Origin: Trebonia sp963777905
GTDB taxonomy: Bacteria; Actinomycetota; Actinomycetes; Streptosporangiales; Streptosporangiaceae
Direction: 5' to 3'
Length of the DNA stretch: 64,000 nucleotides
Assembly: GCA_963777905.1 (NCBI GenBank)
Contig: CAVZSM010000031.1
Location: 1 to 64,000 of the forward strand
The notes under the pieces: generated by a model
What the model saw: the letters and a program-made list of their open reading frames with translations, nothing else
Told to the model about the DNA's origin: nothing
Database searches by the model: none
Shown: piece after piece, positions 46,051-54,354 of the stretch
Layout of the letters: each line of letters starts with the position of its first letter
Numbering within the stretch: position 1 is the stretch's first letter
Made by a program: the position numbers and the translations under genes

Positions 46051-46494
46051 ATGACCGATAACGAGGCGCCGCGCGTAAGGGTCGACTACGAGTCAGGCGA
46101 GAAGGTCTACCTGCAGATCGCGCGCGCCATCCGCGACCGGATCATCAGCGGCGATCTGCCGGTCGGGGCGCAGATCCCGAGCGGCAACCAGATAAAGCAG
46201 GAATGGGGCGTCAACCGGCTCACCGGCGCCCAGGCTGTCGAGGAACTCCGCAAGGCCGGGCTGGTCACGACCAGGCCGGGCGTCGGCACGTTCGTGACGG
46301 CGACGCCGGCCTCGCAAGTGGTCGTGCTGCGTCCCGGCGACCGGGTGATCGCCCGGATGCCCTCGGAAGAGGAGCGGGAACGGCTGAGCACCGGGCACAT
46401 CACCCCGGTGCTCATCGTGACCAGGGCGGACGGCAGCGTCGAGCCCTACAACGCCGCCGTCACGGTGATGACGACGGAGACCGAAGGAGCGTAA
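46051..46494 (+). CDS. GntR-family transcriptional regulator
   Basis: 147 aa. The winged-helix DNA-binding domain is clear (VYLQIARAIRDRIISGDLPVGAQIPSGNQIKQEWGVNRLTGAQAVEELRKAGLVTTRPGVGTFV shortened to its ends: VYLQIARAI to GVGTFV, residues 20-90). Only about 55 residues follow, so there is no full UTRA or FadR ligand domain. Short GntR proteins of this shape are common in actinomycetes. The upstream ribosome-binding site is weak. It is convergent with the MFS transporter and could regulate it, but the tandem octamer in front suggests at least autoregulation. Confidence 0.85.
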   Translation: MTDNEAPRVRVDYESGEKVYLQIARAIRDRIISGDLPVGAQIPSGNQIKQEWGVNRLTGAQAVEELRKAGLVTTRPGVGTFVTATPASQVVVLRPGDRVIARMPSEEERERLSTGHITPVLIVTRADGSVEPYNAAVTVMTTETEGA

Positions 46495-46497
46495 CCG

Positions 46498-48360
46498 CCG
46501 GTCCCGCGCCGCCCCACCTGCCAGGAGCTGGGGAACGGGATCGAGAGCAGGCCCGGTACGTTCTGGATAACCGGCTTCTTCTGGGGTGCTGGCCTGCACC
46601 ATCGCGCCATCCTCAGCCACCGCATCCGCGACCACCGCCGCGGGAGCGTGGTCATCGTGCACGTAGTGCTTGCCGCGCAGCAGCGAGGCGGCGGCGGCGA
46701 TCAGGCAGGCCACGATCGCGAAGTCGAACGCGACGGACAGGCCCGCGTGGAACGGGGCGGAGATCAGGCTCGGGAAGAAGGAGTGGCCGGTCAGGTAGGC
46801 CGCGTTGCTGGCCGGCAGCTTGGTGAGCACCGGGCCGAGCAGCATCTGGATCGGGTTGTAGCCGAGCAGTGCGGCGAACATGACCGCCGTCGGCGGCAGG
46901 TGCGACAGCCGGAGGGCGTCCGCGGCGGGCACGCCCTGCGCGGTCAGGCCGGTGAACAGGTGGCCGGCCAGCGACGACGACAGGCCGAGGATGATCAGGC
47001 TGAAGAAGATGCCGATCGACAGCACCATGGACGAGTTCTGGAACGTGGCCGACATGCCGGCGCCGACGCCGCGGCGGCTGGCGGGCAGCGAGTTCATGAT
47101 GCCGGCCCTGTTCGGCGAGGCGAACAGGCCCATGCCGACGCCGTTGAGGAACAGGATGGCCGCGAACTCCGGGTAGCTGAAGTTCACCGGCAGGAGCTCG
47201 AGCAGCAGGAATGACAGGGCGGCGACCAGCATGCCGCCGGTGGCGAACGGGCGCGCGCCGAACCTGTCGGACAGGTAGCCCGAGATCGGCCCCGCCACCA
47301 GGAAGCCGACGGTGAGCGGAAGCATCGCGATGCCGGCCCACAGCGGGGTGTCCGCAAAGTTGTAGCCGTGCATCGGCAGGTAGATGCCCTGCAGCCAGAT
47401 GATCAGGATGAACATCAGGCCGCCGCGGCCGAGGCCGGACAGCAGGGACGCGACGTTGCCGGCCGTGAACGGGCGGATCCTGAAGAGCGAGAGCCGGAAC
47501 ATCGGCTCGGCGACCTGCGTCTCGATGTAGCAGAACGCGAGCAGCACCACGATCCCGCCGAAGATCAGCGACATCACGAGCGGGCTCGTCCAGCCCATCA
47601 CGTGGCCGCCGTAGGGCTGGATGCCGTAGGTGATGCCGACGAGGACGGCGATCAGCCCGGCGGCGAAGGTCAGGTTGCCCCACCAGTCAAGCTTGGCGGG
47701 CCTGCGCACGCCCAGTTCCTTGAGCTTGCGGTAGGACCAGACCGTGCCGAGCACGCCGACCGGGACGGAGACGAGGAAGACCAGCCGCCAGTTGACCGGG
47801 CCGAGCAGCCCGCCGAGGACCAGGCCGATGAAGCTGCCCGCGATGCCGGCCACCTGGTTGAGGCCGAGCGCCATGCCGCGCTGGTTGGCGGGGAACGCGT
47901 CGGTGAGGATCGCGCTTGAGTTGGCTATCAGCATCGCGCCGCCGACGCCCTGGAAGATCCGCATCGCGATCAGGTACCAGCCCGCGGCGCTGCCGCTCAG
48001 CCAGCTGACCGACAGCAGGATCGAGAACAGCGCGAAGATGGCGAAGCCCATGTTGAACATACGGACCCGGCCGAACATGTCGCCGAGGCGGCCGAAGCTC
48101 ACCACGAGCACGGCGGTGATGACGAGGAAGCCCATGATCATCCACAGCAGGATCGTGGTGTTGCCGGGCTGGAGCGGGTTGATCCCGATGCCGCGGAAGA
48201 TGTCGGGCAGGGCGATCAGCATGATGGACGAGTTAATGGTCGCCATCAGCACGCCGAGCGTGGTGTTCGACAAGGCGATCCACTTGTAGCGCGGACCGAC
48301 TGCGGGCTGGGCGTGGGCGGTGGTGACGGTGGCTAGGCTGGCGGTCGAGGCGGGCGGCAC
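46498..48360 (-). CDS. MFS transporter, DHA2-like 14-span family (3' end uncertain)
   Basis: GTG start at 48360 with GGAGG ten bases upstream. It has about 600 residues of MFS sequence: KWIALSNTTLGVLMATINSSI in TM1, GRLGDMFGRVRMFN in loop 2-3, ALGLNQVAGIAGSFIGLVLGG for motif C. The family pumps drugs or other small molecules with proton exchange. The literal frame runs on to 46093, antisense to the GntR gene; no family sequence lies there and the stop has probably been lost to an indel near 46500-46560. An 8-bp inverted repeat in the promoter suggests repressor control. Confidence 0.85.
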
Positions 48361-48394
48361 TGCTGGGTTCCTCCATGGCGAGGGCGCTTCAATC

Positions 48395-48420
48395 GATTAG
48401 TTGCTTGATGCGAACTAATC
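48395..48420. promoter_or_regulatory. Inverted repeat operator before the MFS gene
   Basis: GATTAGTT (48395-48402) and its exact inverse AACTAATC (48413-48420) with a 10-nt spacer, 35 nt upstream of the MFS start and in front of the divergent YbaK gene. The shape suits a MarR- or TetR-type dimer. Confidence 0.5.
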
Positions 48421-48471
48421 ATAACTCGGTTTTGTTCCCGGCGGCAGGCCGGCGTCTGGTTGGATGGTCGG

Positions 48472-49002
48472 ATGAGCCTGCCGCTGTCGTTCGCGCCCGC
48501 GCTGTCGTCACCGTCTCTGCTCGCCCCGCCGGTGTACGCGGCGCTGCGCGAGTGGCCTGGTGCGGCCGAGATCCGCGTCGCGGCGATCGACCCGGCGCTG
48601 TCGGACACGGGGGCGTTCTGCGAGCGGTACGGCGTGGCGCCCGAGGAGTCCGCGAACTGCGTGGTGATCGCGGGCCGCCGCGGCGGCGAGACCTCCTACG
48701 CCGCGTGCATGGTGGCGGCGACCACCCGGGCCGACGTCAACGGGCTGGTGCGGCGGCACATGGGGGTGCGGAAGGCCTCGTTCGGACCGGTGGATGAGGT
48801 CACGGCGCTGACCGGAATGGAGTACGGCGGGATCACGCCGATCGGGCTGCCCGGGCAGTGGGCAGTGCTGGTCGACGCGGACGTGGCGAAGCTCGGCAAC
48901 GCGGTCATCGGCTCGGGGATCCGCAGGTCGAAGCTGTGGCTGCCCGGGCGGCTGCTGGCCGAGCTGCCGGGCGCGGAAGTGCTCCCCGGGCTGGGGGTCT
49001 GA
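48472..49002 (+). CDS. YbaK/ProX-type aminoacyl-tRNA deacylase domain protein
   Basis: 176 aa from ATG 48472. The core matches YbaK/EbsC proteins: CVVIAGRRGGETSYAACMVA, VRRHMGVRKASF, ALTGMEYGGITPIGLP, and VLVDADVAKLGNAVIGSGIR. Members hydrolyse mischarged aminoacyl-tRNAs such as Cys-tRNA(Pro) or Ala-tRNA(Pro). The conserved Lys (RKASF) is present. It is divergent from the MFS gene and followed by the M-box region. Confidence 0.85.
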   Translation: MSLPLSFAPALSSPSLLAPPVYAALREWPGAAEIRVAAIDPALSDTGAFCERYGVAPEESANCVVIAGRRGGETSYAACMVAATTRADVNGLVRRHMGVRKASFGPVDEVTALTGMEYGGITPIGLPGQWAVLVDADVAKLGNAVIGSGIRRSKLWLPGRLLAELPGAEVLPGLGV

Positions 49003-49025
49003 TCCCCTGACCAGATTGCCCTGGT

Positions 49026-49055
49026 TTGACAGGGGGGAATGAGAACGGGCATCCT
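49026..49055 (+). promoter_or_regulatory. Promoter for the M-box/NRAMP transcript
   Basis: TTGACA (49026-49031), 18-nt spacer, CATCCT (49050-49055). The predicted transcription start near 49062 coincides with the 5' edge of the riboswitch. Confidence 0.55.
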
Positions 49056-49060
49056 TGGGT

Positions 49061-49255
49061 TCGTCAGGTTAGACACCTCGTTCGGTGAGGCGTCTTCACG
49101 GACATAGGCCACTGATCCCAACCGTCGAGAGACGCTCCGGATCAGGACACCTCTCCCCGGCCTAAGGGGTGAGGCCAAGTGGCTGCGCAAGCGACTGTGT
49201 TTCAGAAACAAGGGTCGCGCTACGCCGTGGAGTGCCAAAGCTCTTACGAGAGAGG
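49061..49255 (+). ncRNA. M-box (ykoK) magnesium riboswitch
   Basis: Sequence landmarks of the M-box aptamer appear in order: GTTAG (49068-49072), GGTGAGGCGTCTTCACGGA (49084-49102), CGTCGAGAGACGCTCC (49123-49138), and GTGCCAAAGCTC near the end (49232-49243). M-box RNAs fold on Mg2+ and shut off transporter genes. About 290 nt of expression platform follow, including CCGCGG-TTTC-CCGCGG (49267-49282) and a hairpin GCTTTG-GTG-CAAAGC (49515-49529) just before the ribosome-binding site. Confidence 0.85.
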
Positions 49256-49548
49256 TGACCACTCGGCCGCGGTTTCCCGCGGCGACTCGACGGTGCCCCT
49301 CGGCTGGTGTCGTGTGTTCTGGTGCGCTACGGCGCCACGGACGAAGGGAGGCGCGCGATGGACTCTGATAGTCCGGGCCGAAGTTGGCCCTTTCCGCCGC
49401 TATCCCTGTCAGCTCCTAGCACACGCTGACTCGCCTGCTCTGTTTGGCTAACTAGCCGCCTGCCGCCATGTCGTGGCGGTCCGCTGCGGGCGATTACGCG
49501 TGTGCCTCAATCCCGCTTTGGTGCAAAGCGTGAAAGGGGTGAATCTCC

Positions 49549-51222
49549 GTGACTGCAGTAGAAGTTGATGTCCGTCCCTCGGCGGTGCTCGACGACGCGC
49601 ACGTCGGCGACATCCGTGGCGCCCTCGGCACGATCTCCGTCGGCGACCACGCCACCCGCACGACCCTGTCCGCCAAGCTGAAGACGCTGCTGGCGATCGT
49701 CGGGCCCGGGCTGATCGTCATGGTCGGCGACAACGACGCCGGCGCGTTCTCCACCTACGGGCAGGCCGGGCAGAACTACGGCACTCGCCTGCTGTGGACG
49801 CTGCTGCTGCTGATCCCCGTGCTGTACGTCAACCAGGAGATGGTGCTCCGCCTCGGCGCGGTCACCGGCGTCGGGCACGCGCGGCTGATCATGGCCCGGT
49901 TCGGCAAGCTGTGGGGCACGTTCGAGGTCATCGACCTGTTCCTGCTCAACGGGCTGACGATCGTGACCGAGTTCATCGGCATCACGCTGGCGGCCAGCTA
50001 TCTCGGGGTGCCGAAGGTCGTGGCCGTGCTCTTCGCGGCCGGCGTGATCATCGCGACCGCGTTCACCGGCAGCTTCCGCGCGTTCGAGCGGGTCGCGATG
50101 ACGTTCTGCGCCGGCTCGCTGCTGCTCATCCCGCTGTACCTGATGGCGCACCCGTCCGGCAGCCAGATGATGCACGGGTTCACCGTCCCCGGGCTGCCCG
50201 GCGGCGCGGGCAGCGGCGGCATGGCCGCCGTGATGCTGCTGGTGATCGGCATCGTCGGCACCACCGTCGCGCCCTGGCAGCTGTTCTTCCAGCAGTCCTA
50301 CGTGATCGACAAGCGGATCACGCCGCGGTTCATCAAGTACGAGAAGGCCGACCTCTGGATCGGCATCGCGGTCGTGGTGCTCGGCGCCGCCGCGCTGATG
50401 GGCGCCACCGCCGCCGCGTTCGCGGGCACCGGGGCGGCCGGGCACTTCACCGACTCCGCCGGGCTCGCCCACGGCGTCGCCGCTTATGCGGGGCATTTCG
50501 CCGGCGCGTTGTTCGCCGTCGCGCTGCTCGACGCGTCCATCATCGGCGCGTTCGCCGTCTCGCTGTCGTCGGCCTACGCCATTGGCGACGTGCTCGGCAT
50601 GAAGCACTCGCTGCACCGCGGCGTCGGCCAGGCCAAGGGCTTCTACGCCCTGTACGCCGCGCTGATCTGCGCCGCTGCCACGATCGTGCTCATCCCCGGC
50701 TCCCCGCTCGGGCTCATCACCGAGGGCGTGCAGGTCCTGGCCGGAGTGCTGCTGCCGGCGGCCACGGTGTTCCTGCTCATGCTGTGCAACGACAAGGCGG
50801 TGCTCGGCCCCTGGGTCAACTCCGCGAAGACCAACGCGTTCACCTCAGCCGTCATCGCGGCGCTCGTCACGCTGTCGATAGTGCTGGTCGCGTCCGTGAT
50901 GTTCCCGGCAATCACGGCCACCCAGATCATCGCGATCGTGGCGGGCTGCGCGGCCGTCGCGGTGACGGCCGTCGGCTGGCTGGGGGTTCGGGGCATCCAG
51001 GGCATCCGGCGCCGCGGGCGGTCCGGACCTTCGGACGCCGACGACTCTGATGGGTCTTCAAAGGCTGACCGGATGATGTGGCGGATGCCGCCGCTCGCGG
51101 AGCTGGCAGTGCCGAAGATCACCGGCGCCCGCCGGGTCGGCCTCATCGCGCTGCGCGGCTACCTGGCGGTCGCGATGGTCATGGTCGTCCTCAAGGTCGT
51201 GCTGATGGCCGTGGCACACTGA
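49549..51222 (+). CDS. NRAMP-related divalent metal (probably Mg2+) transporter
   Basis: 557 aa from a GTG start, 11-12 membrane spans with NRAMP-type layout. The canonical TM1 metal motif DPGN is replaced by GDNDAG (residues 60-65) and TM6 reads GTTVAPWQLFFQQS, without the usual Met-Pro-His of manganese/iron transporters. Loss of the Met ligand is the hallmark of NRAMP-related magnesium transporters. An M-box Mg2+ riboswitch directly upstream supports Mg2+ as the substrate. A polar Asp/Ser-rich loop (PSDADDSDGSSK, about 490-505) precedes the last span. It is followed 5 nt later by an acyl-CoA racemase, probably without functional link. Confidence 0.88.
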   Translation: MTAVEVDVRPSAVLDDAHVGDIRGALGTISVGDHATRTTLSAKLKTLLAIVGPGLIVMVGDNDAGAFSTYGQAGQNYGTRLLWTLLLLIPVLYVNQEMVLRLGAVTGVGHARLIMARFGKLWGTFEVIDLFLLNGLTIVTEFIGITLAASYLGVPKVVAVLFAAGVIIATAFTGSFRAFERVAMTFCAGSLLLIPLYLMAHPSGSQMMHGFTVPGLPGGAGSGGMAAVMLLVIGIVGTTVAPWQLFFQQSYVIDKRITPRFIKYEKADLWIGIAVVVLGAAALMGATAAAFAGTGAAGHFTDSAGLAHGVAAYAGHFAGALFAVALLDASIIGAFAVSLSSAYAIGDVLGMKHSLHRGVGQAKGFYALYAALICAAATIVLIPGSPLGLITEGVQVLAGVLLPAATVFLLMLCNDKAVLGPWVNSAKTNAFTSAVIAALVTLSIVLVASVMFPAITATQIIAIVAGCAAVAVTAVGWLGVRGIQGIRRRGRSGPSDADDSDGSSKADRMMWRMPPLAELAVPKITGARRVGLIALRGYLAVAMVMVVLKVVLMAVAH

Positions 51223-51227
51223 GTGCC

Positions 51228-52403
51228 ATGACCGACGCTGCCGGGCCGCTGACCGGGGTACGGGTTGTGGAGCTGGCGGGGATCGGGCCGGGACCGTTCT
51301 GCGGGATGCTGCTGGCCGACCTCGGCGCGGAGGTGATCCGGGTGGACCGGCCGGGCGGCCCGCCGTCGCCCGTCCCGCTGGACAAGGACGTCACCAGCCG
51401 CGGAAAGCGGCGGATCGTCGTCGACCTGAAGCACCCGCGCGGCGCCGAGGTCGTGCTGCGGCTCGCGGCGTCCTCCGACGCCCTCATCGAGGGTTACCGT
51501 CCCGGCGTCGCGGAACGACTCGGGGTCGGGCCCGCCGACTGCCTCGCCAGGAACCCGCGGCTGGTGTACGGCCGGATGACTGGCTGGGGGCAGGACGGGC
51601 CGCTTTCCGGGGCCGCCGGGCACGACATCGCCTACATCGCGGTCACCGGGGCGCTGCACGCGATCGGCCGGGCCGGCGGCCCGCCGCAGGTGCCGGTGAA
51701 CTACCTCGGCGACTTCGGCGGCGGCGCGCTTTTCCTCGCGCTCGGCGTGGCGGCCGGGCTTTTCTCTGCGCGGCAGACCGGGCGCGGCCAGGTGGTCGAC
51801 GCGGCGATCGTCGACGGCACCGCGATGCTCCAGGCCATGACCTACGGGCTGCTGGCCGACGGCGCGTGGACAGATTCGCGCGGCGTCAACCGGCTAGACA
51901 CCGGTGCGCCTTTCTACGACGTGTACGCGACGTCCGACGGGTCTTACATGGCGGTAGGGGCGCTGGAGCCCCAGTTCTACGCCGAGTTCACCCGGCTGCT
52001 CTTCGCGCCGGAGGGAGTGCCCGCCGATCTGCCGCCGCAGTACGACCGCGCGGGATGGCCCTCGCTGCGGGAGCGGTTCGCCGCGCGGTTCGCGGAACGC
52101 TCCGCGGATCAGTGGGCAAAGATTTTCTCCGGAACGGACGCGTGCGTCGCCCCGGTCCGCACCATGACCGAAGCCCCGGCCGACCCCCAGCTCGCGGCGC
52201 GCGGCACGTTCGTGACGGTCGACGGCCTCGTCCAGCCCGCGCCCGCACCGAGGTTCTCCCCGGTACCGGGCAGCGCCCCGATCGCCGCGCTGCCGCCGGG
52301 CCGGATCGCCCGCCCCGGCGCGCACACCCGCGAGGTCCTCACCGCCGTGGGCTTCGACGACGTAGACGACCTGCTGGGCTCTGGCGCGATCTGGCAAGCG
52401 TAA
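51228..52403 (+). CDS. mcr: Alpha-methylacyl-CoA racemase (family III CoA-transferase fold)
   Basis: 391 aa from ATG 51228, 5 nt after the transporter stop. It begins GVRVVELAGIGPGPFCGMLLADLGAEV and contains GWGQDGPLSGAAGHDIAYIAVTGALHAIGR, NYLGDFGGG and TGAPFYDVYATSDG. His in GHDI, Asp in LGDFGGG and the Glu in ALEPQFYAEF match the catalytic His/Asp/Glu of mycobacterial Mcr. It interconverts (R)- and (S)-2-methylacyl-CoA so that methyl-branched acids can enter beta-oxidation. The thiolase at 53050 could belong to the same catabolism. Frame and length are intact. Confidence 0.92.
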   Translation: MTDAAGPLTGVRVVELAGIGPGPFCGMLLADLGAEVIRVDRPGGPPSPVPLDKDVTSRGKRRIVVDLKHPRGAEVVLRLAASSDALIEGYRPGVAERLGVGPADCLARNPRLVYGRMTGWGQDGPLSGAAGHDIAYIAVTGALHAIGRAGGPPQVPVNYLGDFGGGALFLALGVAAGLFSARQTGRGQVVDAAIVDGTAMLQAMTYGLLADGAWTDSRGVNRLDTGAPFYDVYATSDGSYMAVGALEPQFYAEFTRLLFAPEGVPADLPPQYDRAGWPSLRERFAARFAERSADQWAKIFSGTDACVAPVRTMTEAPADPQLAARGTFVTVDGLVQPAPAPRFSPVPGSAPIAALPPGRIARPGAHTREVLTAVGFDDVDDLLGSGAIWQA

Positions 52404-52420
52404 CGCGGCGCGGCTCGCCT

Positions 52421-52434
52421 CTTGCTGTTATCAG
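52421..52434 (+). repeat. CTTGCTGTTATCAG motif, copy 2
   Basis: Exact 14-mer, 18 nt after the racemase stop. Same orientation as copies at 44736, 52759 and 52861. Confidence 0.6.
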
Positions 52435-52549
52435 GCGCCTGCGCTCACTTACAGGGCTGAACGGTCAAGGTCTAGGGGCTGCGGCCCCGTGTCCACTCTT
52501 GCTGTGACGTTCTCGCCCTGAAGGGTTTGAAGTGCCGAGGTCTTTGCCT

Positions 52550-52725
52550 GCCCCTTCGGGACGGCCCACCGGCGAGGGCGCGGCGCCGGCCTGAGCCCGC
52601 TGATTTTCATGATCACGAAAGAAAAGTACGCGCATAGGAATTTTTCTTACGTGATCATGCTGAGCGCCGCGGCTGAGGTCTTACCAGACCCGCCCCGCCG
52701 TAGACTCTGGCCCTTCAACCTAGTA
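52550..52725. repeat. Dispersed 176-nt repeat, copy B (inverted relative to copy A)
   Basis: Its reverse complement aligns with 19199-19376 across the full length. The central palindrome is at 52608-52659: CATGATCACG arms followed by A-rich/T-rich inner arms. The outer parts (CCAGAGTCTACGGCGG; ATCAGCGGGCTCAGGCCGGC in copy A orientation) are also conserved, so this is more than a hairpin. Confidence 0.8.
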
Positions 52726-52751
52726 AGTACTGCGGCTGCGGCCGTGCCGCG

Positions 52752-52874
52752 ACCGCTTCTTGCTGTTATCAGCATCTGTCAGACTGGCCCAGAGGATCGT
52801 GGGTAGTTAGGCGGGCCAGGGGCCCTATAAGTACCCACGATCCTGGCGATGGCACCGCTTCTTGCTGTTATCAG
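52752..52874. repeat. 21-nt direct repeats flanking a 12-bp hairpin
   Basis: An exact 21-nt repeat at 52752-52772 and 52854-52874 contains the CTTGCTGTTATCAG motif. Between them GGATCGTGGGTA (52794-52805) pairs perfectly with TACCCACGATCC (52832-52843), with an inner GGGCC/GGCCC pair in the loop. Unit length about 102 nt. Confidence 0.7.
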
Positions 52875-52919
52875 TACGATCGACTGGCGGAAGCGCGGGC
52901 AGGTGCGGAGAGCGGCCTG

Positions 52920-53045
52920 GCGGTGCGGAGCGCGGGCGGTGTGGAGCGCGGGCGGTGTGGAGCGCGGGCGGGCGCGCCGCCCTGGCGGGGGCGGGGCGGC
53001 GCCGGTGGGCGCGGCGCGGGTGGCGCGGTACGGGTGGCGCGGTAC
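52920..53045. repeat. Two short tandem repeats
   Basis: Three 16-nt units GCGGTGYGGAGCGCGG at 52920-52967, then two exact 14-nt units GGGTGGCGCGGTAC at 53018-53045, the latter ending just before the thiolase stop. Confidence 0.75.
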
Positions 53046-53049
53046 GGGG

Positions 53050-54195
53050 TTAGAGGAGTTCGAGGATTGTGGCGTTGGCCTGGCCGCCGCCTTCGCACAT
53101 GGTTTGCAGGCCGTAGCGGATGCCGTTGTCGCGCATGTGGTGGATGAGCGTGGTCATGATGCGGGCGCCGCTGCCGCCGAGGGGGTGGCCGAGCGCGATC
53201 GCGCCGCCGTTGGGGTTGAGCGACTTGGGGTCCGCGCCGATTTCGGCCAGCCAGGCGAGCGGGACTGGCGCGAACGCCTCGTTCACCTCGAACGCGCCGA
53301 TCTCGTCGGGCCGCAGGCCGCTCTTGCGCAGTGCCTTCTGGGTGGCGGGAATGGGCGCTGTCAGCATGATCACCGGGTCGTCGGCGGCGAGCACCGCGGT
53401 GTGCACCCGGGCGACCGGGGTCAGGCCGAGTTCGCGCGCCTTGTCGCTCGTCGTCATCATCAGCGCGGCGGCGCCGTCGCTGATCTGCGAGCTGTTGCCG
53501 GCGTGGATCACGCCGTCCGGCTTGAACGCGGGCTTGAGCTGGGCGAGCTTCTCGAGCGTCGAGCCGCGGCGGACGCCTTCATCGGTGTCCATCACCGTGC
53601 CGTCCTCCAGCTTGACCGGGGTGATCTGCCCGGCGAACCTGCCCTCGTCGATGGCGGCCGCGGCCTTCTGGTGCGAGGCGAGGGAGTACTCGTCGAGCTG
53701 AGTGCGGGACAGGCCCCAGCGCTCGGCGATCATCTCGGCGCCGATCCCCTGGTTCGGGGGCACCCCCTTGAACAGGGTCTCAAGCCCCGACCCTGACGGG
53801 TTCGCCGTCCCCCTTGACGATCCCATCGGGACGCGGCTCATCGACTCGACGCCGCCCGCGACCACCACGTCGTACTGGCCGCTGACCAGGCCCGCGGCGG
53901 CGAAGTGCACCGACTGCTGGCTTGACCCGCACTGCCGGTCCACCGTCACGCCCGGCACGCTGAGCGGCCAGCCGGCGGCGAGCACGGCGTTGCGGGCGAT
54001 GTCGAACGTCTGCTCGCCGAACTGGCTGACACAGCCCCAGATCACGTCGTCCACCACGGCCGGGTCGGTCCCTGAGCGCTCCGCGAGCGCTTGCAGCACG
54101 TGTGCCGACAGGTCTACCGGGTGCACCCCGGACAGCGCACCGTTCCGCTTTCCTACCGCCGTCCGAACCGCCGCCACGATCACCGCATCGCGCAC
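53050..54195 (-). CDS. Acetyl-CoA acetyltransferase family thiolase
   Basis: 381 aa, a normal thiolase length. N-terminal VIVAAVRTAVGKRNGALS, the nucleophilic Cys in VDRQCGSSQQS (about residue 88), VNEAFAPVPLAW, GGAIALGHPLGGSGAR with the catalytic His, and CEGGGQANATI with the second Cys. It cleaves 3-ketoacyl-CoA or condenses acetyl-CoA. The VDRQCGSSQQ active site is that of the FadA/FadI-like actinobacterial group used in beta-oxidation. It lies near the methylacyl-CoA racemase but on the other strand. Confidence 0.94.
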   Translation of the reverse strand: MRDAVIVAAVRTAVGKRNGALSGVHPVDLSAHVLQALAERSGTDPAVVDDVIWGCVSQFGEQTFDIARNAVLAAGWPLSVPGVTVDRQCGSSQQSVHFAAAGLVSGQYDVVVAGGVESMSRVPMGSSRGTANPSGSGLETLFKGVPPNQGIGAEMIAERWGLSRTQLDEYSLASHQKAAAAIDEGRFAGQITPVKLEDGTVMDTDEGVRRGSTLEKLAQLKPAFKPDGVIHAGNSSQISDGAAALMMTTSDKARELGLTPVARVHTAVLAADDPVIMLTAPIPATQKALRKSGLRPDEIGAFEVNEAFAPVPLAWLAEIGADPKSLNPNGGAIALGHPLGGSGARIMTTLIHHMRDNGIRYGLQTMCEGGGQANATILELL

Positions 54196-54354
54196 CGCGT
54201 CGCCTCCTTCACCTCGTCGTCTCGCTACCTACCTGCCTACCATGCCTGGACGCGTTTGCCGAGTTACGAGCCGAAACCGGATGGACCACGGAATGGCATA
54301 GGGGTACATATAACTAACTTCCGCTCCATATCCGCACACCTCTAACGTAGGACC

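Larger units (their letters stand above)
52404..53049. other. Repeat-rich intergenic region
   Basis: 646 nt without a supported gene between two convergent genes. It contains three copies of CTTGCTGTTATCAG, the inverted copy of the dispersed 176-nt repeat, a 12-bp hairpin between direct repeats, and two tandem repeats. Composition shifts from AT-containing repeats to almost pure G/C near 52,900-53,040. Confidence 0.8.

Noticed and set aside
45668..46054. 128-codon frame overlapping the GntR start as ATGA
   Set aside because: The overlap looks like coupling, but composition lacks GC-rich third positions and the translation resembles nothing known; kept only as a note in the intergenic entry.
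52404..53049. CRISPR array in the repeat-rich gap
   Set aside because: Only two direct repeats with one long spacer that is itself a hairpin; no cas genes.
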